Shown: one piece after another, positions 44,690-54,904 of the stretch
Position numbering within the stretch: position 1 is the stretch's first letter
Layout of the letters: every line of letters begins with the position of its first letter
Assembly (NCBI GenBank): GCA_018350325.1
Contig: JAEVLN010000007.1
Coordinates: 2,657,856 to 2,721,855 of the forward strand
Reading direction: 5' to 3'
From: Globodera rostochiensis
Lineage: Eukaryota; Nematoda; Chromadorea; Rhabditida; Heteroderidae
Length of the DNA: 64,000 nucleotides
The notes under the pieces: model-generated
Seen by the model: the letters and a program-made list of their open reading frames with translations, nothing else
Told to the model about the DNA's origin: nothing
The model's database searches: none
Program-made: the position numbers and the translations under genes

Positions 44690-45815
44690 AGCAGTTAGGC
44701 TATTAAGTGTAAATAAAAGAATTCTCGGTGAGCATTTTTTTCTTATTTTTGGAATCACTAAAATTATTGGCTAAATTTTTTTAATTTATTTTTGTAAGCT
44801 AATGGGAAAGAAGGAATTATAAAATGAATTAATTCATTGAATGTTCTGGTAATTTATATAGAAGCAATTAACAATTCTCAACTACAATCTTTTTATTTAT
44901 TCCTCGTTATATTTTGTTTTTAAGTTTAAATATGTTTTTCTGCATTTAAAAATAATAATTTTTAGGTTTTTGGGAGATTGATTGAGGATTTTGGCGATTT
45001 TTGATTGTCCAATACATAATAGAATTGAAAAATGTTATTTTTAAGATTTTTGAATTAGTCAATGAAATTATTAATCAATAATATTTTTTGATTTTTGCTC
45101 TGTCGTTGCTGAAAAGCATTCGTGAAAATGTTATGCTCCCGTTTTAAAATTAATTTTTTTTTAAAATGTTCATAAAAATTTCAAGCTTTTTGTGCAAGCT
45201 TCAAAAAAGTACCGCATTTCTCGACCAATTGGAAGTGAGTTGTTTTTGATCAAGGAAGATTTTTACTGTTTGTAAGGCGAGGCCAAAGGACAAAATCCAT
45301 TGGTCCATAAAGGATACACGTGAAACCCCCCCCCCCTACCCCCCTCCTTTTGTTTGCAATTCCGTTCCATCTCGCCGCTCGCGTTTCCGATTTCCCACCA
45401 CTCATCAAATCTACATTCCGATCTACCCAACACCGTCCGTTATGTCCCACCCCGCGGCAAATGGATTCCAACCTCTATAAATTGAGCACCGATCACAATA
45501 GAAGGGACGATCCTTCCTTTCAGTTTCCCCCTCAAGCTCACCCTCCCTCCCCCCTACGGAGCCGCCATACAGCCCCCCCCCAGCCAACTTCGTCGTTCTC
45601 TCTTTCTCTCTGATTTCGTGTTCGATCATTGTTGTGTTGGCATTTTATTGCGAAGGAAATAAACTCTGAAGCGCAGTTTTCGAGGTAATTGGTGGGAAGG
45701 TGCGCATTCCCAAACTCCCTCCCCTCTGGCCCAGCACCTCCACAACTTGTTTCTGTCTGGTCCAATACAAAAATTTTTAAATTTCAATTTAAATGTAAAC
45801 AATTTTAATTTAGTA
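44690..45815. other. Intergenic, no supported gene
   Basis: 44690-45230 is AT-rich upstream sequence of the Cys-rich gene. 45320-45620 has a C/T-rich strand with overlapping proline- or glycine-rich frames on both strands and CTCTCTTTCTCTCTG, best seen as low-complexity DNA. I see nothing else. Confidence 0.5.
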
Positions 45816-45819
45816 TTTG

Positions 45820-46185
45820 CAGGAAAAGATCAAGCAAATTAAATTGGAATTGAAGGACATGAAGCAGTACATGGATAAATTAATTGCAAAAATGGAGGAG
45901 TCCGGACGAGGAAGAAAGCCTGGCTCAAAGAACAAACCGAAGAATTTGCCAGACAATGAACTGACAGTCTTTTTTTGGTGCCTTCGTTTGTGGCTAATTA
46001 AAGTATTTTAGCGTTGTGAACAAAATGAAGGCACGGGAAAAGATTAAAGATTTGAATCCGGACGAAATTGAAATTGATTTCGAGACATTGAAGCCGGTTA
46101 CGCTTGAGAGAACTCGAGGCCTATGTCAAGGCGTGTTCTCAGCCGACTGACAAAAAACAGAAAAAGGCCTCCTCTTACCGTTAGT
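45820..46185 (+). pseudogene. BET bromodomain protein fragment (NET/ET domain)
   Basis: The upstream exon after TTTGCAG reads EKIKQIKLELKDMKQYMDKL and a basic GRGRKPGSKNKPK, like the linker of BET proteins. The next exon from ~46012 reads MKAREKIKDLNPDEIEIDFE, then TLKPVTL. This is the NET signature (NPDEIEIDFETLKP) of BRD2/3/4-type proteins. One extra T in the CTTGAGAGAAC stretch shifts the frame; the shifted frame continues ELEAYVKACSQPTDKK to a stop near 46185. No bromodomain is present in the window. It is likely a copied, broken 3' piece of a BET gene. Confidence 0.78.
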
Positions 46186-46559
46186 TTTGTCCGTTGTCCG
46201 ATCAGGTTGCGCGCCCTTCGTTTAGTTTTACCGAAAATCAAGTATAGACAAAATCAATGATTTAACAAAATCTGATGTGATTCGTGATCAGCACCCCTGA
46301 AAACCCCGGATATAAATTTTTAGCTCAAATGGGCGATCCAAATTGTGCTTTCGCGGGGTGCAATTGAACACTGCTTGAATCGCTCTGATCATTCCCGAGC
46401 TTAAAAAATAATATTTCCTTATTTCACCGTTTTATTTATCCATTGATCCTTTTTAATCAAAGCATCAGGAACACGAAAATCACAAGGATTTATTCGCAGA
46501 CTTTCGTTTTCGGTTAGACATTAGAAAAAGCTTGGGTTGGATGGGCCCTTTATATTTTT

Positions 46560-46835
46560 ATAAAAAGTGCACAAACATAAAAATTTAGAGGATGCCCAAA
46601 AGTTGCACGTCAGCCCCACTTAAGCAGCCCCTGTCATGTGCAATTCAGATTTATCGACCAATAAGCCCCAATGCTTCAATTCTCCCCCCCCCCCCCCCCC
46701 CTCAAAATTGGCATAAACAGGGGACCCCAATTTCTGGCATTTGTTGGAGTAAGGCAATCTTTTCATCCCCTCCACTCTCTTCGTTGACAATGGTATTTTG
46801 AAACAAAGGCACTTCTACGCCTGCGATTAAAGCCG
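46560..46835. other. Upstream flank of BTB copy A, duplicated
   Basis: GATGCCCAAAAGTTGCACGT, GCCCCTGTCATGTGC and CAATTCAGATTTAT are shared with 49690-49800 upstream of copy B and, inverted and decayed, with 59870-60010. A poly-C run sits at 46684-46702. The shared flank shows that the genes were duplicated with their promoters. Confidence 0.7.
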
Positions 46836-46843
46836 TATAAAAG
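46836..46843 (+). promoter_or_regulatory. TATA box of BTB copy A
   Basis: TATAAAAG lies 65 bases before ATG 46901. The same octamer is at the same distance in copy B (49979), within a conserved stretch GCGGTGGCATGCAGCAAATA. Confidence 0.7.
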
Positions 46844-46900
46844 CGGTGGCATGCAGCAAATAGCCATCATTCAAAATTATTTTATTTTTATTGCCTCAAA

Positions 46901-48115
46901 ATGCCCACCTTTCTCTTCTTGGTCGCAATTTGCTTGCTTGTGGCCGCTTCCATTCTGTTGGAGATGGGTCAGAAAAAATTGCGACTAACAAAAATTTATG
47001 TAAATATCGAAATATTTAACTTAACTTAATCACATAGAGAATTCAGATGCAGTGGGACCATCCAGTTCTGGCAATGCTGAACCAAAAGCAGGTAACACGG
47101 CACATAAAGCGAATGCCTCCGACGTTTTTGAGGCAATGTTCCGTTTTGACGAGGAAAATGCAAAGTCCGCCGCCGCTGCGACCGGTACAGAAAATTTGTT
47201 TAAATTTTTTGAAAAAAAAAAGATTTTTAGCCTTTTCGGAAGAGATTAAGCCCGTGGAGGTGCCCGACGTGGAGGTGGACGCGTTTAAGGCGATGTTAGC
47301 CTTCATTTACGCCGATGATTTGAGTGGACTGAACGGAGACAATGCAATTTTTGTGTTTTATGCGGGTGAATTTTAAGAAATTTTGCAATTTAATCAGAAA
47401 TTTATAATTATGGTGAAATTTATTAAAATTACCGTAGAAAATTCTTAGTTTTGAAAATTTTAATGGATTAATTGTCTTTTAGCCAACAAATATAATCTTT
47501 CTGAACTTGTCAATTCGTGTTTGAACTTCATATGGAAGCTGAATGTTTTTTTCGCATTTGACGAGGCTCGCTTTTTTGGAAAAAAGGTGAGGATTGTTTT
47601 TTTCTATCTGTCAGACAAAATTATAATAATTTGATATTTTGGTGTTAATTATTTAAAAAAATAATTTCCGCTTTAAACTTAAGTATTATTTACATTTACA
47701 TTTTTATTTTTTTTTTATTTTGGAACTTTGCTCGCCGGTGTTTGGATTACATTGATGAGAATGCGGCAACTTTGATCCAATCACCCAATTTTTTGCAAAT
47801 TGATCAGAAATTATTGTGCGAGATTTTGGACCGTGACAAGCTGATCATCAACGAAGAACTTACAATTTGGAATACCGTAAAATAGACATTTCGCGGAGTA
47901 AATTCAAAAATTAAAATTATTTTTGTTTATTATTATTTAAAGTCAGTTTAGTAAAGAGAATGTGCTAGAAAAAATGCTTTTCAATTGGCAAAATGCCCGA
48001 TTTTGGCTTACTAGGCGAAATGTCATCCAACCATTTCTTTTTTCATATTCGAATTCCCCTAATAAAAAATAAATTTAAGGCACTTCGCTGGGCGGACGAA
48101 CAATGCCGTCAAAAT
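46901..48115 (+). pseudogene. Signal-peptide BTB-BACK gene, copy A (internal deletion, truncated)
   Basis: Exon 1 (46901-46967) encodes [20 protein letters not shown], a signal peptide. Exon 2 (from 47038) runs ENSDAVGPSSSGNAEPKA directly into HKANASDVFEAMFRFDEENA. The exon carrying the first BTB strands ([13 protein letters not shown] in copy B) and its introns are deleted. Later exons: ~47241-47368 ([20 protein letters not shown]), ~47484-47587 ([20 protein letters not shown]), ~47755-47879 BACK ([20 protein letters not shown]), ~48080-48115 (ALRWADEQCRQNG). It then breaks into the shared repeat block. The BACK exon has no clear acceptor (CCGGTG where copy B has CCGGAG). Probably a non-functional duplicate of copy B. 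Confidence 0.8.
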
Positions 48116-48123
48116 GGGATAAA

Positions 48124-48705
48124 GATGGCATGATGCCAAAAGAAATAAGTTTTTCATCCGATGGTTGCGAAATCGGGGTTGCCATTCGCTCTGTCAGCAG
48201 ATTGAAAAAAATGTATATGATTCGAAATAAACCGGGTTCCTATTTCCGAAATTAAATGACAAATACGAAAACCAAACCGGTTTCCTATTTCCGGAATCAA
48301 AAGACTAATATGAAACAAACCGGTTTCTCCTATTTCCGGAATTAAAAGACAAATACAAAAACCAAAACCAAAACGGTTTCCTATTTCCGGAATTAAAAGA
48401 CAAATACAAAAACCAAACCGGTTTCCTATTTCCGGAATTAAATGACAAATAGGAAAACCAAACCGGTTTCCTATTTCCGGAATTAAATGACAAATACAAA
48501 AACCAAAACCAAACCGGTTTCCTATTTCCGGAATTAAATGACAAATACAAAAGCCAAACCGGTTTCCTATTTCCGGAATTAAATGACAAATACGAAAACC
48601 AAACTGGTTTCCTATTTCCGGAATTAAAAGACAAATACGAAAACTAAACCGGTTTCCTATTTTCGGAATTAAATGACAAATACAAAAACCAAACCGGTTT
48701 CCTAA
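48124..48705. repeat. Shared flank block plus ~9 copies of a CCGGTTTCC repeat
   Basis: After GATGGCATGATGCCAAAAGA (as at 13956), the word AACCGGTTTCCTATTTCCGG then AATTAAATGACAAATAC repeats about nine times with units of ~50-65 bp. TTTCCGGAA-type palindromes recur in each unit. A 109-codon minus frame here is a by-product of the repeat. Confidence 0.9.
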
Positions 48706-48871
48706 CTGCTTTACTTCTGGGGGGAGGGGGGAGGTGAGGGGAGGGGGTCCGAGATAATTTTATTTTTTTACTATTTGTTAAGAAATTTGCAACTAAAAAC
48801 AAAATTATGGCATTTGCCTTAAAAATAAGACATTTTGGCCGCCCTGCCTGAAATATTATTATTATATTTAG

Positions 48872-49122
48872 TGGTATTCACATTGGACTTGCGACGAAAG
48901 AAATGCCATTGGACGGAAGTGTTGGAGAATACGACGGCACTTATGCTTACGGAAGCTGTGGCCATTTTTGTGGTCATGCCGTTAAGGGATGGCTCCAAAA
49001 CGTCTTTGGACTTGATGAACCCATCGAAGGAAAGCCGTCGTTTGGCGTCAGCGACGTCATCGGATGCGGCGTCAATTGGGCAACGCACCAAATCATTTAC
49101 ACAAAAAATAGGCGGCGTTTGG
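48872..49122 (+). pseudogene. Lone SPRY central exon
   Basis: An open exon between TTTAG and GTGAG: GIHIGLATKEMPLDGSVGEY, then FCGHAVKGW, IGCGVNWATHQIIYTKN. It matches the third SPRY exon of the gene at 53.4 kb. The expected upstream exons are replaced by repeats. The next exon-like piece (from 49210, ETTGF) loses similarity after five residues. A fragment, not a gene. Confidence 0.75.
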
Positions 49123-49429
49123 GTGAGAAAAGAAAAATTAAATTAAACGGCATTTTATTTTTATTAATTCATTAAATTTGTAAATTTTGTTCACTAATTT
49201 GTTTTGCAGAAACTACCGGATTCACACCGACCAAACTAATGAAATCGGCGGGTGGTCATCCGTCCAGCGCTGTTCCATTTATTCATTTCCATTCATAATG
49301 AAATTTGGGTGAGAAAGACGCTCACTTTCCTTCACATTGTCCCGGCTTTGCGGCTCTCGACGAAAATCGGTAGCCGAAAAGGCACAAACGCGCCAATACG
49401 CGCGCACACGTTTGAGCGAATCGGAGTCT

Positions 49430-49560
49430 GCAGAAAACATAAAAAGCACTGAATGCATTGGCACTGTTCGAATCGGCCCAAAAAGCCTTCGAAAAGTTCT
49501 TAATTTTGGTGCCAGGTTTATACAACAAAACGTAGTCACGTTTTTATAACGGAACTCCGT
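49430..49560 (-). pseudogene. SPRY last-exon remnant, inverted
   Basis: On minus it reads LYKPGTKIKNFSKAFWADSN, matching the SPRY segment FKPGTKIEANFG. It is opposite in orientation to the exon at 48872, so the locus has been rearranged. Confidence 0.45.
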
Positions 49561-49978
49561 GGCCAAGAAGACGGGACTTGAATAAATTTTTGATTAATTC
49601 TGGGCCTTTCGTTTCGACAGGCATTAGAAGGCTTGTTGGATGGTTCCTTTGGGGTTTCGTAAAATGTGCCACGAAAATAGAAATTTAGAGGATGCCCAAA
49701 AGTTCCACGTCACCTCACCCGCTTAAAGCAGCCGCAGCCCCTGTCATATGCAAAGTGCAATTCAGATTTATTGACCAATATCTCTGCTTCTTTGGCCATT
49801 ACTATGCCTAGGGGTGCTTTTTCCATACAATACATTAGCCGTAATGCTTTAACCCTCCTCCCCCCAAAAAAGGCAATCTTTTCGTAAATGCCAACGCTTT
49901 TTTCCGCATCCCCTCCACTCTCTTCGTTGACAATGCTATTTTGAAACAAAGGCACTTCTACGCCTGCGATTAAAGGCG

Positions 49979-49986
49979 TATAAAAG
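49979..49986 (+). promoter_or_regulatory. TATA box of BTB copy B
   Basis: TATAAAAG 65 bases before ATG 50044. The promoter flank from about 49690 matches that of copy A. Confidence 0.7.
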
Positions 49987-50043
49987 CGGTGGCATGCAGC
50001 AAATAGCCATCATTCAAAATTATTTTATTTTTATTGCCTCAAA

Positions 50044-51922
50044 ATGCCCACCTTTCTCTTCTTGGCCGCAATTTGCTTGCTTGTGGCCGCTTCCATTCTG
50101 CTGGAGACGGGTCAGAAAAATTTGTTTCAAATTAAAAATTTGGCAATATTTCATCGCTTTTCAGTGTGTGGGGTGACTAACAAAATTTATGTAAATATCG
50201 AAATATTTTAAGTTAAATTTTGACTGACTCACGTAGAGAATTCAGATGCTTCGCCAAAAACGAACGCCAAACTTGAAAAAGGATCATCCAGTTCTGGCAA
50301 AGCTCAATCAACCCCAGGTAAAAGTGCAAAATAGTTTAATTATCTATTTATTTTTTTTCAAATTAATTACCTATAGGAATAGGAACATCAATTATTCGTA
50401 TTAAATTTAGCTACGATTATAATAAAAATTTTTGTCAAGTGCCAAAAGCAAACTCTTCGGCGGGGGGCATAAAGCATTTTCTGCCGGCAATGTCCGCGTG
50501 CACTCCCTCGTGGACGACCAATAGTGCGGACGTTCACTTTTTGGTGGGAGACGAAAAAGAGGCGAGTTTTGGGGATAGATTAAATCATTTTGGATTTATT
50601 TATGCTTAAATTCTTTTTTGTTGATAATTTTTGTTTGTTTGAATTTGAAGCCTCTGCCGGCACATAAAGCGATTCTGGCGGAAACCTCTGACGTTTTTGA
50701 GAGAATGTTTCGTTTTGACGAGGCAAATGCAAAGGCCGCCGCCGCCGCTGGGACCGGTACAGAAAATTTGTTTAAGTTTTTTGAAAAAAACGATTTTTAT
50801 TTTCGGAAGAGATTAAGCCCGTGGAGGTGCCCGACGTGGAGGTGGACGCGTTCAAGGCGATGTTAGCCTTCATTTACGCCGATGATTTGAGTGGACTTAA
50901 CGGAGACACTGCAATTTCTGTGCTTTATGCGGGTGAATTTTAAGAAATTTTGCAATTTTATCTTATAATGTTGAAATTTATTTAAAAATTACCGTAGAAA
51001 ATTCTTAGTTTTTTTGAAAATTTAATAGATTAATTGTCTTTTAGCCGACAAATATAATCTTCCTGAACTTGTCAATTCGTGTTTGAACTTCATATGGAAG
51101 CTGAATGTTTTTTTCGCATTTGACGAGGCTCGCTTTTTTGGAAAAAAGGTGAGGATTGTTTTTTTCTATCTGCCCGACAACAATTATTATAATTTGATTT
51201 ATTTTGGAAATTTGCTGAAACAATTTCAATAACCGGTTAAAACCTTTAATTATTATTTAAATTACATTTTCATTTTTATTTATTTTGGGACTTTGCTCGC
51301 CGGAGTTTGGATTACATCGATGAGAACGCGGAAACTTTGATCCAATCACCCAATTTTTTGCAAATTGATCAGAAATTATTGTGCGAGATTTTGGACCGTG
51401 ACAAGCTGATCATCAACGAAGAAATTGCAATTTGGAATGCCGTAAATATAAAAATAAATAAATAAATAAAAAAAATTAAAATTATTTTAATTTGTTTTAA
51501 TTAGGCACTTCGCTGGGCGGACGAAAAATGCCGTCAAAATAAGAAAAAGCCTTCGGCGGAGAATAGACGCGAAATGCTCGGCACGGCACTTTTCAAAATT
51601 CGTTTTCCGCTCATCCCTCAAAAGGATTTTACTGAGAATATTGGTATTACCCATTTGGATTGGACTGTTTGAATTTTAAAATGCCAAATCAACCTAATCT
51701 ATTTTCATAATTCCGACTCTAAAATTCGGTTGAATTTTGTTTTTGACAGTTCCGTCCGGAGTGTTGACGAGTGACGAGGAGATCAGCATTTCGCGGCACT
51801 ATTTACGGCCTGACCGCGATCTGCCCGAGCAGTACCCGCTCCAATTCCCAACTAATGGGCGTGCTTTTAAAGGTGGTCACCCTGCCGTTTACCTATCAAA
51901 GTGCTCTACTCATATACCTTAA
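50044..51922 (+). CDS. BTB-BACK protein with signal peptide, copy B
   Basis: Exon 1 (50044-50110) encodes [20 protein letters not shown], a clear signal peptide, joined in frame (GAG from G|AG) to a Ser/Lys linker ([20 protein letters not shown]). BTB exons follow: ~50441-50567 ([15 protein letters not shown]), ~50651-50757 ([20 protein letters not shown]), 50806-50933 ([20 protein letters not shown]), ~51045-51148 ([20 protein letters not shown]). BACK exons: ~51306-51443 ([20 protein letters not shown]) and 51505-51643 ([27 protein letters not shown]), then ~51750-51874 ([20 protein letters not shown]). The last splice is uncertain because a hAT element sits in the 3' region. BTB domains normally act inside cells as cullin-3 adaptors, so a signal peptide suggests export to a host cell, as with SPRYSEC effectors. 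Inference. Confidence 0.8.
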
Positions 51923-52018
51923 TCCACCATGAGGAATTATTTTTAACCTTCTCAGAAAGGGCGACATTATTATGTAAGGATTTGAGTGTTCCGCTGGTTG
52001 GAAGCGAACGGTTAAAAC

Positions 52019-53022
52019 CAGGCCTGTGCACGGTTAACCGTAACCGCGGCTAACCGCGGATACCCGCGGCTAACCGCGGTTAACGGTTATGGAATTTTAA
52101 AAGGTCGCGGTTACGGGCGGTTAACGGTTATGAGATTTTGAGGACGGGCGGTTACGGTCGGTTAACGGTTATTACCACTAAAACCGCGGTTAACCGTAGC
52201 ATCCGTTGTTTTATTGATTGCTGAGGGTTGAACGATTGCCTTTATAATTTCTTTGACTTTTTATTCTCATTTCACCAGCCGATGCGATCTGTCCTATGGC
52301 TAACTGGTGAAACTCTTAGACTGATTTTATTTGGTCTAGGTTCTAGCCCCTTCCGCTGTTTATTTTTTTATTTATATTTTAATATCCCTCCTTTTTAGTT
52401 TTCTTACTATTTTTTGCAAAAAATTTAGCTATAAAAAATTAACTAAGTATTTAAATAAATAATTAGTTCATTTTAGTACTCAATTACCTAAAATTCGGAC
52501 GATTTTTCTCAGCATAAGGCGTTAAATATTTGATTTTTTTTCCTCGGCGGCGCCTATCGGCACCGCCGAACCCCCACCCCCTTTCTTTAAAATATTTTAG
52601 GCAACTAATGCGCAAAGAACAAAAAAAAGTTACTCTGATCGGTCACGCTTTGTTAGATTTTAATCATGAAAGTGTTAGAAAGAGATTAAAAATTTATTCA
52701 TTGACAAACTTTCTGCTAAAAATCACATGTTAAGTTCAATACACATCAATTTTGATTTAATTTTAGAAAGACGCCATATCATGATCGGAAAAAATTCGTT
52801 GTAATTTTTCGAAATCTGGAAAACTTTATTGATTTTTAAATAATGCGGGTAACCGCGGATAACCGCGGACGGTTAACGGTTATGGGATTTTAAAAGGCCG
52901 CGGTTACGGGCGGTTAACGGTTATGAGCTTTTTAGGACGGGCGGTTACGGTCGGTTAACGGTTATGAGTGTTTGAGGACGGGCGGTTACGGTTACGAAAA
53001 TTCATAACCGTGCACAGGCCTG
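52019..53022. mobile_element. Non-autonomous hAT-type element, 1004 bp
   Basis: The ends are inverted repeats CAGGCCTGTGCACGGTTA (52019) and TAACCGTGCACAGGCCTG (to 53022), flanked by the 8 bp duplication GTTAAAAC (52011-52018 and 53023-53030). The 8 bp duplication and CAGG-type ends fit the hAT superfamily. The subterminal 150-180 bp on both sides is packed with GGTTAACGGTTA and CGCGGTTACGGGCGG words, as expected of transposase-binding repeats. No transposase ORF. A GC hairpin repeat (52546-52567) has inserted in the middle. It sits in the 3' region of BTB copy B. Confidence 0.9.
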
Positions 53023-53083
53023 GTTAAAACGCCTATCGCGGGGGCAAAAGATCATCCATAAAGAAGAAGGCAAGTGGGATGAC

Positions 53084-53155
53084 GCCCCGGTAGCTCAGTT
53101 GGAAGAGCTGCCCACGTATTGGGTGGAGGACGTGGGTTCGAGTCACACCCGGGGC
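53084..53155 (+). tRNA. tRNA-like gene, atypical anticodon arm
   Basis: Acceptor GCCCCGG pairs with CCGGGGC. The D arm is GCTC/GAGC, the T arm GTGGG-TTCGAGT-CACAC has one mismatch, and A and B box sequences (TAGCTCAGTTGG, GGTTCGAGTCA) are good. The anticodon arm is odd: a CCAC/GTGG stem with loop GTATTGG gives anticodon ATT (Asn-like) and leaves one extra base before the stem and a short variable region. The downstream ATTTTG could end transcription. It may be a functional isoacceptor, a pseudogene or the head of a tRNA-derived SINE. Confidence 0.6.
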
Positions 53156-53388
53156 TAACATTTTGACTATTCTTTACTATTAGATGGTGGTGGATTATTA
53201 GAACATGTGGGATTAAAAGAAGGTATACGGTAGGAGTATTTATTGCATATAGAAAAATCAGAAATTTGTAACCGAATTTTAAAATACTTTTCTCATAGCT
53301 AAATCAAAAAGTGCCACTTTTTATGCAATGACCGGCACAAAAGGGAAATGTTATTTAATATTTTGAAAATAAAATTATATTTCCTTAG

Positions 53389-54318
53389 GGTTAACCCCTA
53401 ATAATCGATGGGATTCCAATGCTCGTCACGAGGATCTGACGCTCATTGAGCCCGAACGATTGATTGTCGAACATAATGGAGAAAAAATGGGTAAACGTTC
53501 TTCTGTTAAAGTGATTTAGTTAAAAAGATTTAAAAAGAATTCACAAAATTTTTGATTAACTTTTTCTTTTCAGGGCATCGCTCTGTCCGCGCCGAACAGC
53601 CAATTCCAAAAGACGGCATTTTCTACTACGAAGTGAAAATCATAGGGAAAGGAAAGTAAGTTAAATAAATAAATAAATAAATAGTTGAACTTCGAAATGC
53701 TTAGAAGCATTTTCCTTTTAAAAAAATTATATTTAGCGGTATTCGCATTGGACTCGCGCCAAAACCAATACCATTGGACAGATGGGTTGGAGAGAGCATA
53801 GGCTCTTACGCGTACTCAAGCAGTGGCAGTTTTTGGGGTCACAAAGATGATAGATCTCCCTACAACAGAAATGAACGTCTTTTGATAGGAGGACTGCCCA
53901 AATTTGACCTTAACGACGTCATCGGCTGCGGCGTCGATTTGGCAACTCGCCAAATCATTTACACAAAAAATGGACAGCGTTTGGGTAAGAAAGAAAAAGA
54001 TTAAAATTAATTGCATTTAAACACATTTGGGTTGTTTCTTTAATTGAAAGATCTAATCGATGGCCATTATTTTGGAGTTAATAAATCTTTTTAATTTATT
54101 TATTTTGTTTTATTTTTACAGAAACTGCCTATTTGTTAGTCGATTCTGCCGCCGAATTGTACCCGTGCATTTCGATGTTCAAGCCTGGCACCAAAATTGA
54201 AGCAAATTTTGGCCCGAATTTCAAATTCAACATTGCGAAAGCATTTAGAATTCGCGAAAATAAAGAAGCCGACTCTTATTCACTTTTTTCTATAATTCAC
54301 TCATTTATTAAAACCTAA
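53389..54318 (+). CDS. SPRY-domain protein, open domain, 5' end not seen
   Basis: Four exons join cleanly: 53389-53490 (PNNRWDSNARHEDLTLIEPE), 53574-53655 (HRSVRAEQPIPKDGIFYYEV), 53737-53984 (GIRIGLAPKPIPLDRWVGES then [20 protein letters not shown]), 54122-54318 (LLVDSAAELYPCISMFKPGT then KIEANFGPNFKFNI and a divergent tail). The domain has no stop or shift. SPRY is a beta-sandwich interaction module, and in cyst nematodes secreted forms (SPRYSECs) target host immune receptors. Here no signal peptide or coiled-coil exon was found upstream: the tRNA-like gene and hAT element lie within 370 bp. The locus may be 5'-truncated. It is in the same orientation as the damaged copy at 41-43 kb. Confidence 0.8.
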
Positions 54319-54559
54319 TTAATGTTATGATAAAATCGATACGAATAAAGCTTCGAGTGGATTTTTTTTCTTGGAATCGAGTATCGAAAGAACCGGGGCC
54401 GGATATCGAATTTCGTATGAAATATAACTAGACGCCTGCGGGGGGCTAAAGCATGTGGGTGATTGATATTTGATAGATATTGAACTGTTCCTAGGGTTTT
54501 TCTTTTTTTTATCTTAATTTATTTTATTTATTCATTTATTTAATGCGATAATTTTGAGA

Positions 54560-54665
54560 TCGCTCCTGGGCGGGCAAGCCCTCTCTGGGGGGTGGGCAAG
54601 CCTTTGTGAGGCTGGGCAAGCCTTTTTTGATGCTGACCAAGGTGTTACCCAAGGCCGGACAAGTC
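54560..54665. repeat. GGGCAAGCC word repeat
   Basis: GGGCAAGCC appears three times, plus decayed forms (GACCAAGG, GACAAGTCC), in about 100 bases. Confidence 0.7.
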
Positions 54666-54904
54666 CTTGACAGAGACTTTCGATTTTTTGATTATTTTTT
54701 TCATTTTATAAAAATAAATATTAGTTATTTTTTATTTAATTTAAAATAATTTTGTTCTTTTTTGAATTTTCTCAAAACAAATGTTCTATGGGGTGCACTA
54801 CTGGGGGGGCTACACCAGCAGTAAGGTTCTCTCTCCCTCCCTACGCTCGTGTCTCTATCACAATCTCTCCCTTTTGCACACTATTTCTCTACTCCTTGAT
54901 CTAT

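Noticed and set aside
45250..45765. Overlapping Pro-rich (plus) and Gly-rich (minus) frames
   Set aside because: C/T-rich low-complexity DNA open on both strands with no domain or splice logic.
48305..48634. 109-codon minus frame with 15-residue protein repeats (SFNSGNRKPVW)
   Set aside because: It is a translation of the CCGGTTTCC tandem repeat; unit length variation breaks the frame in neighbouring units.
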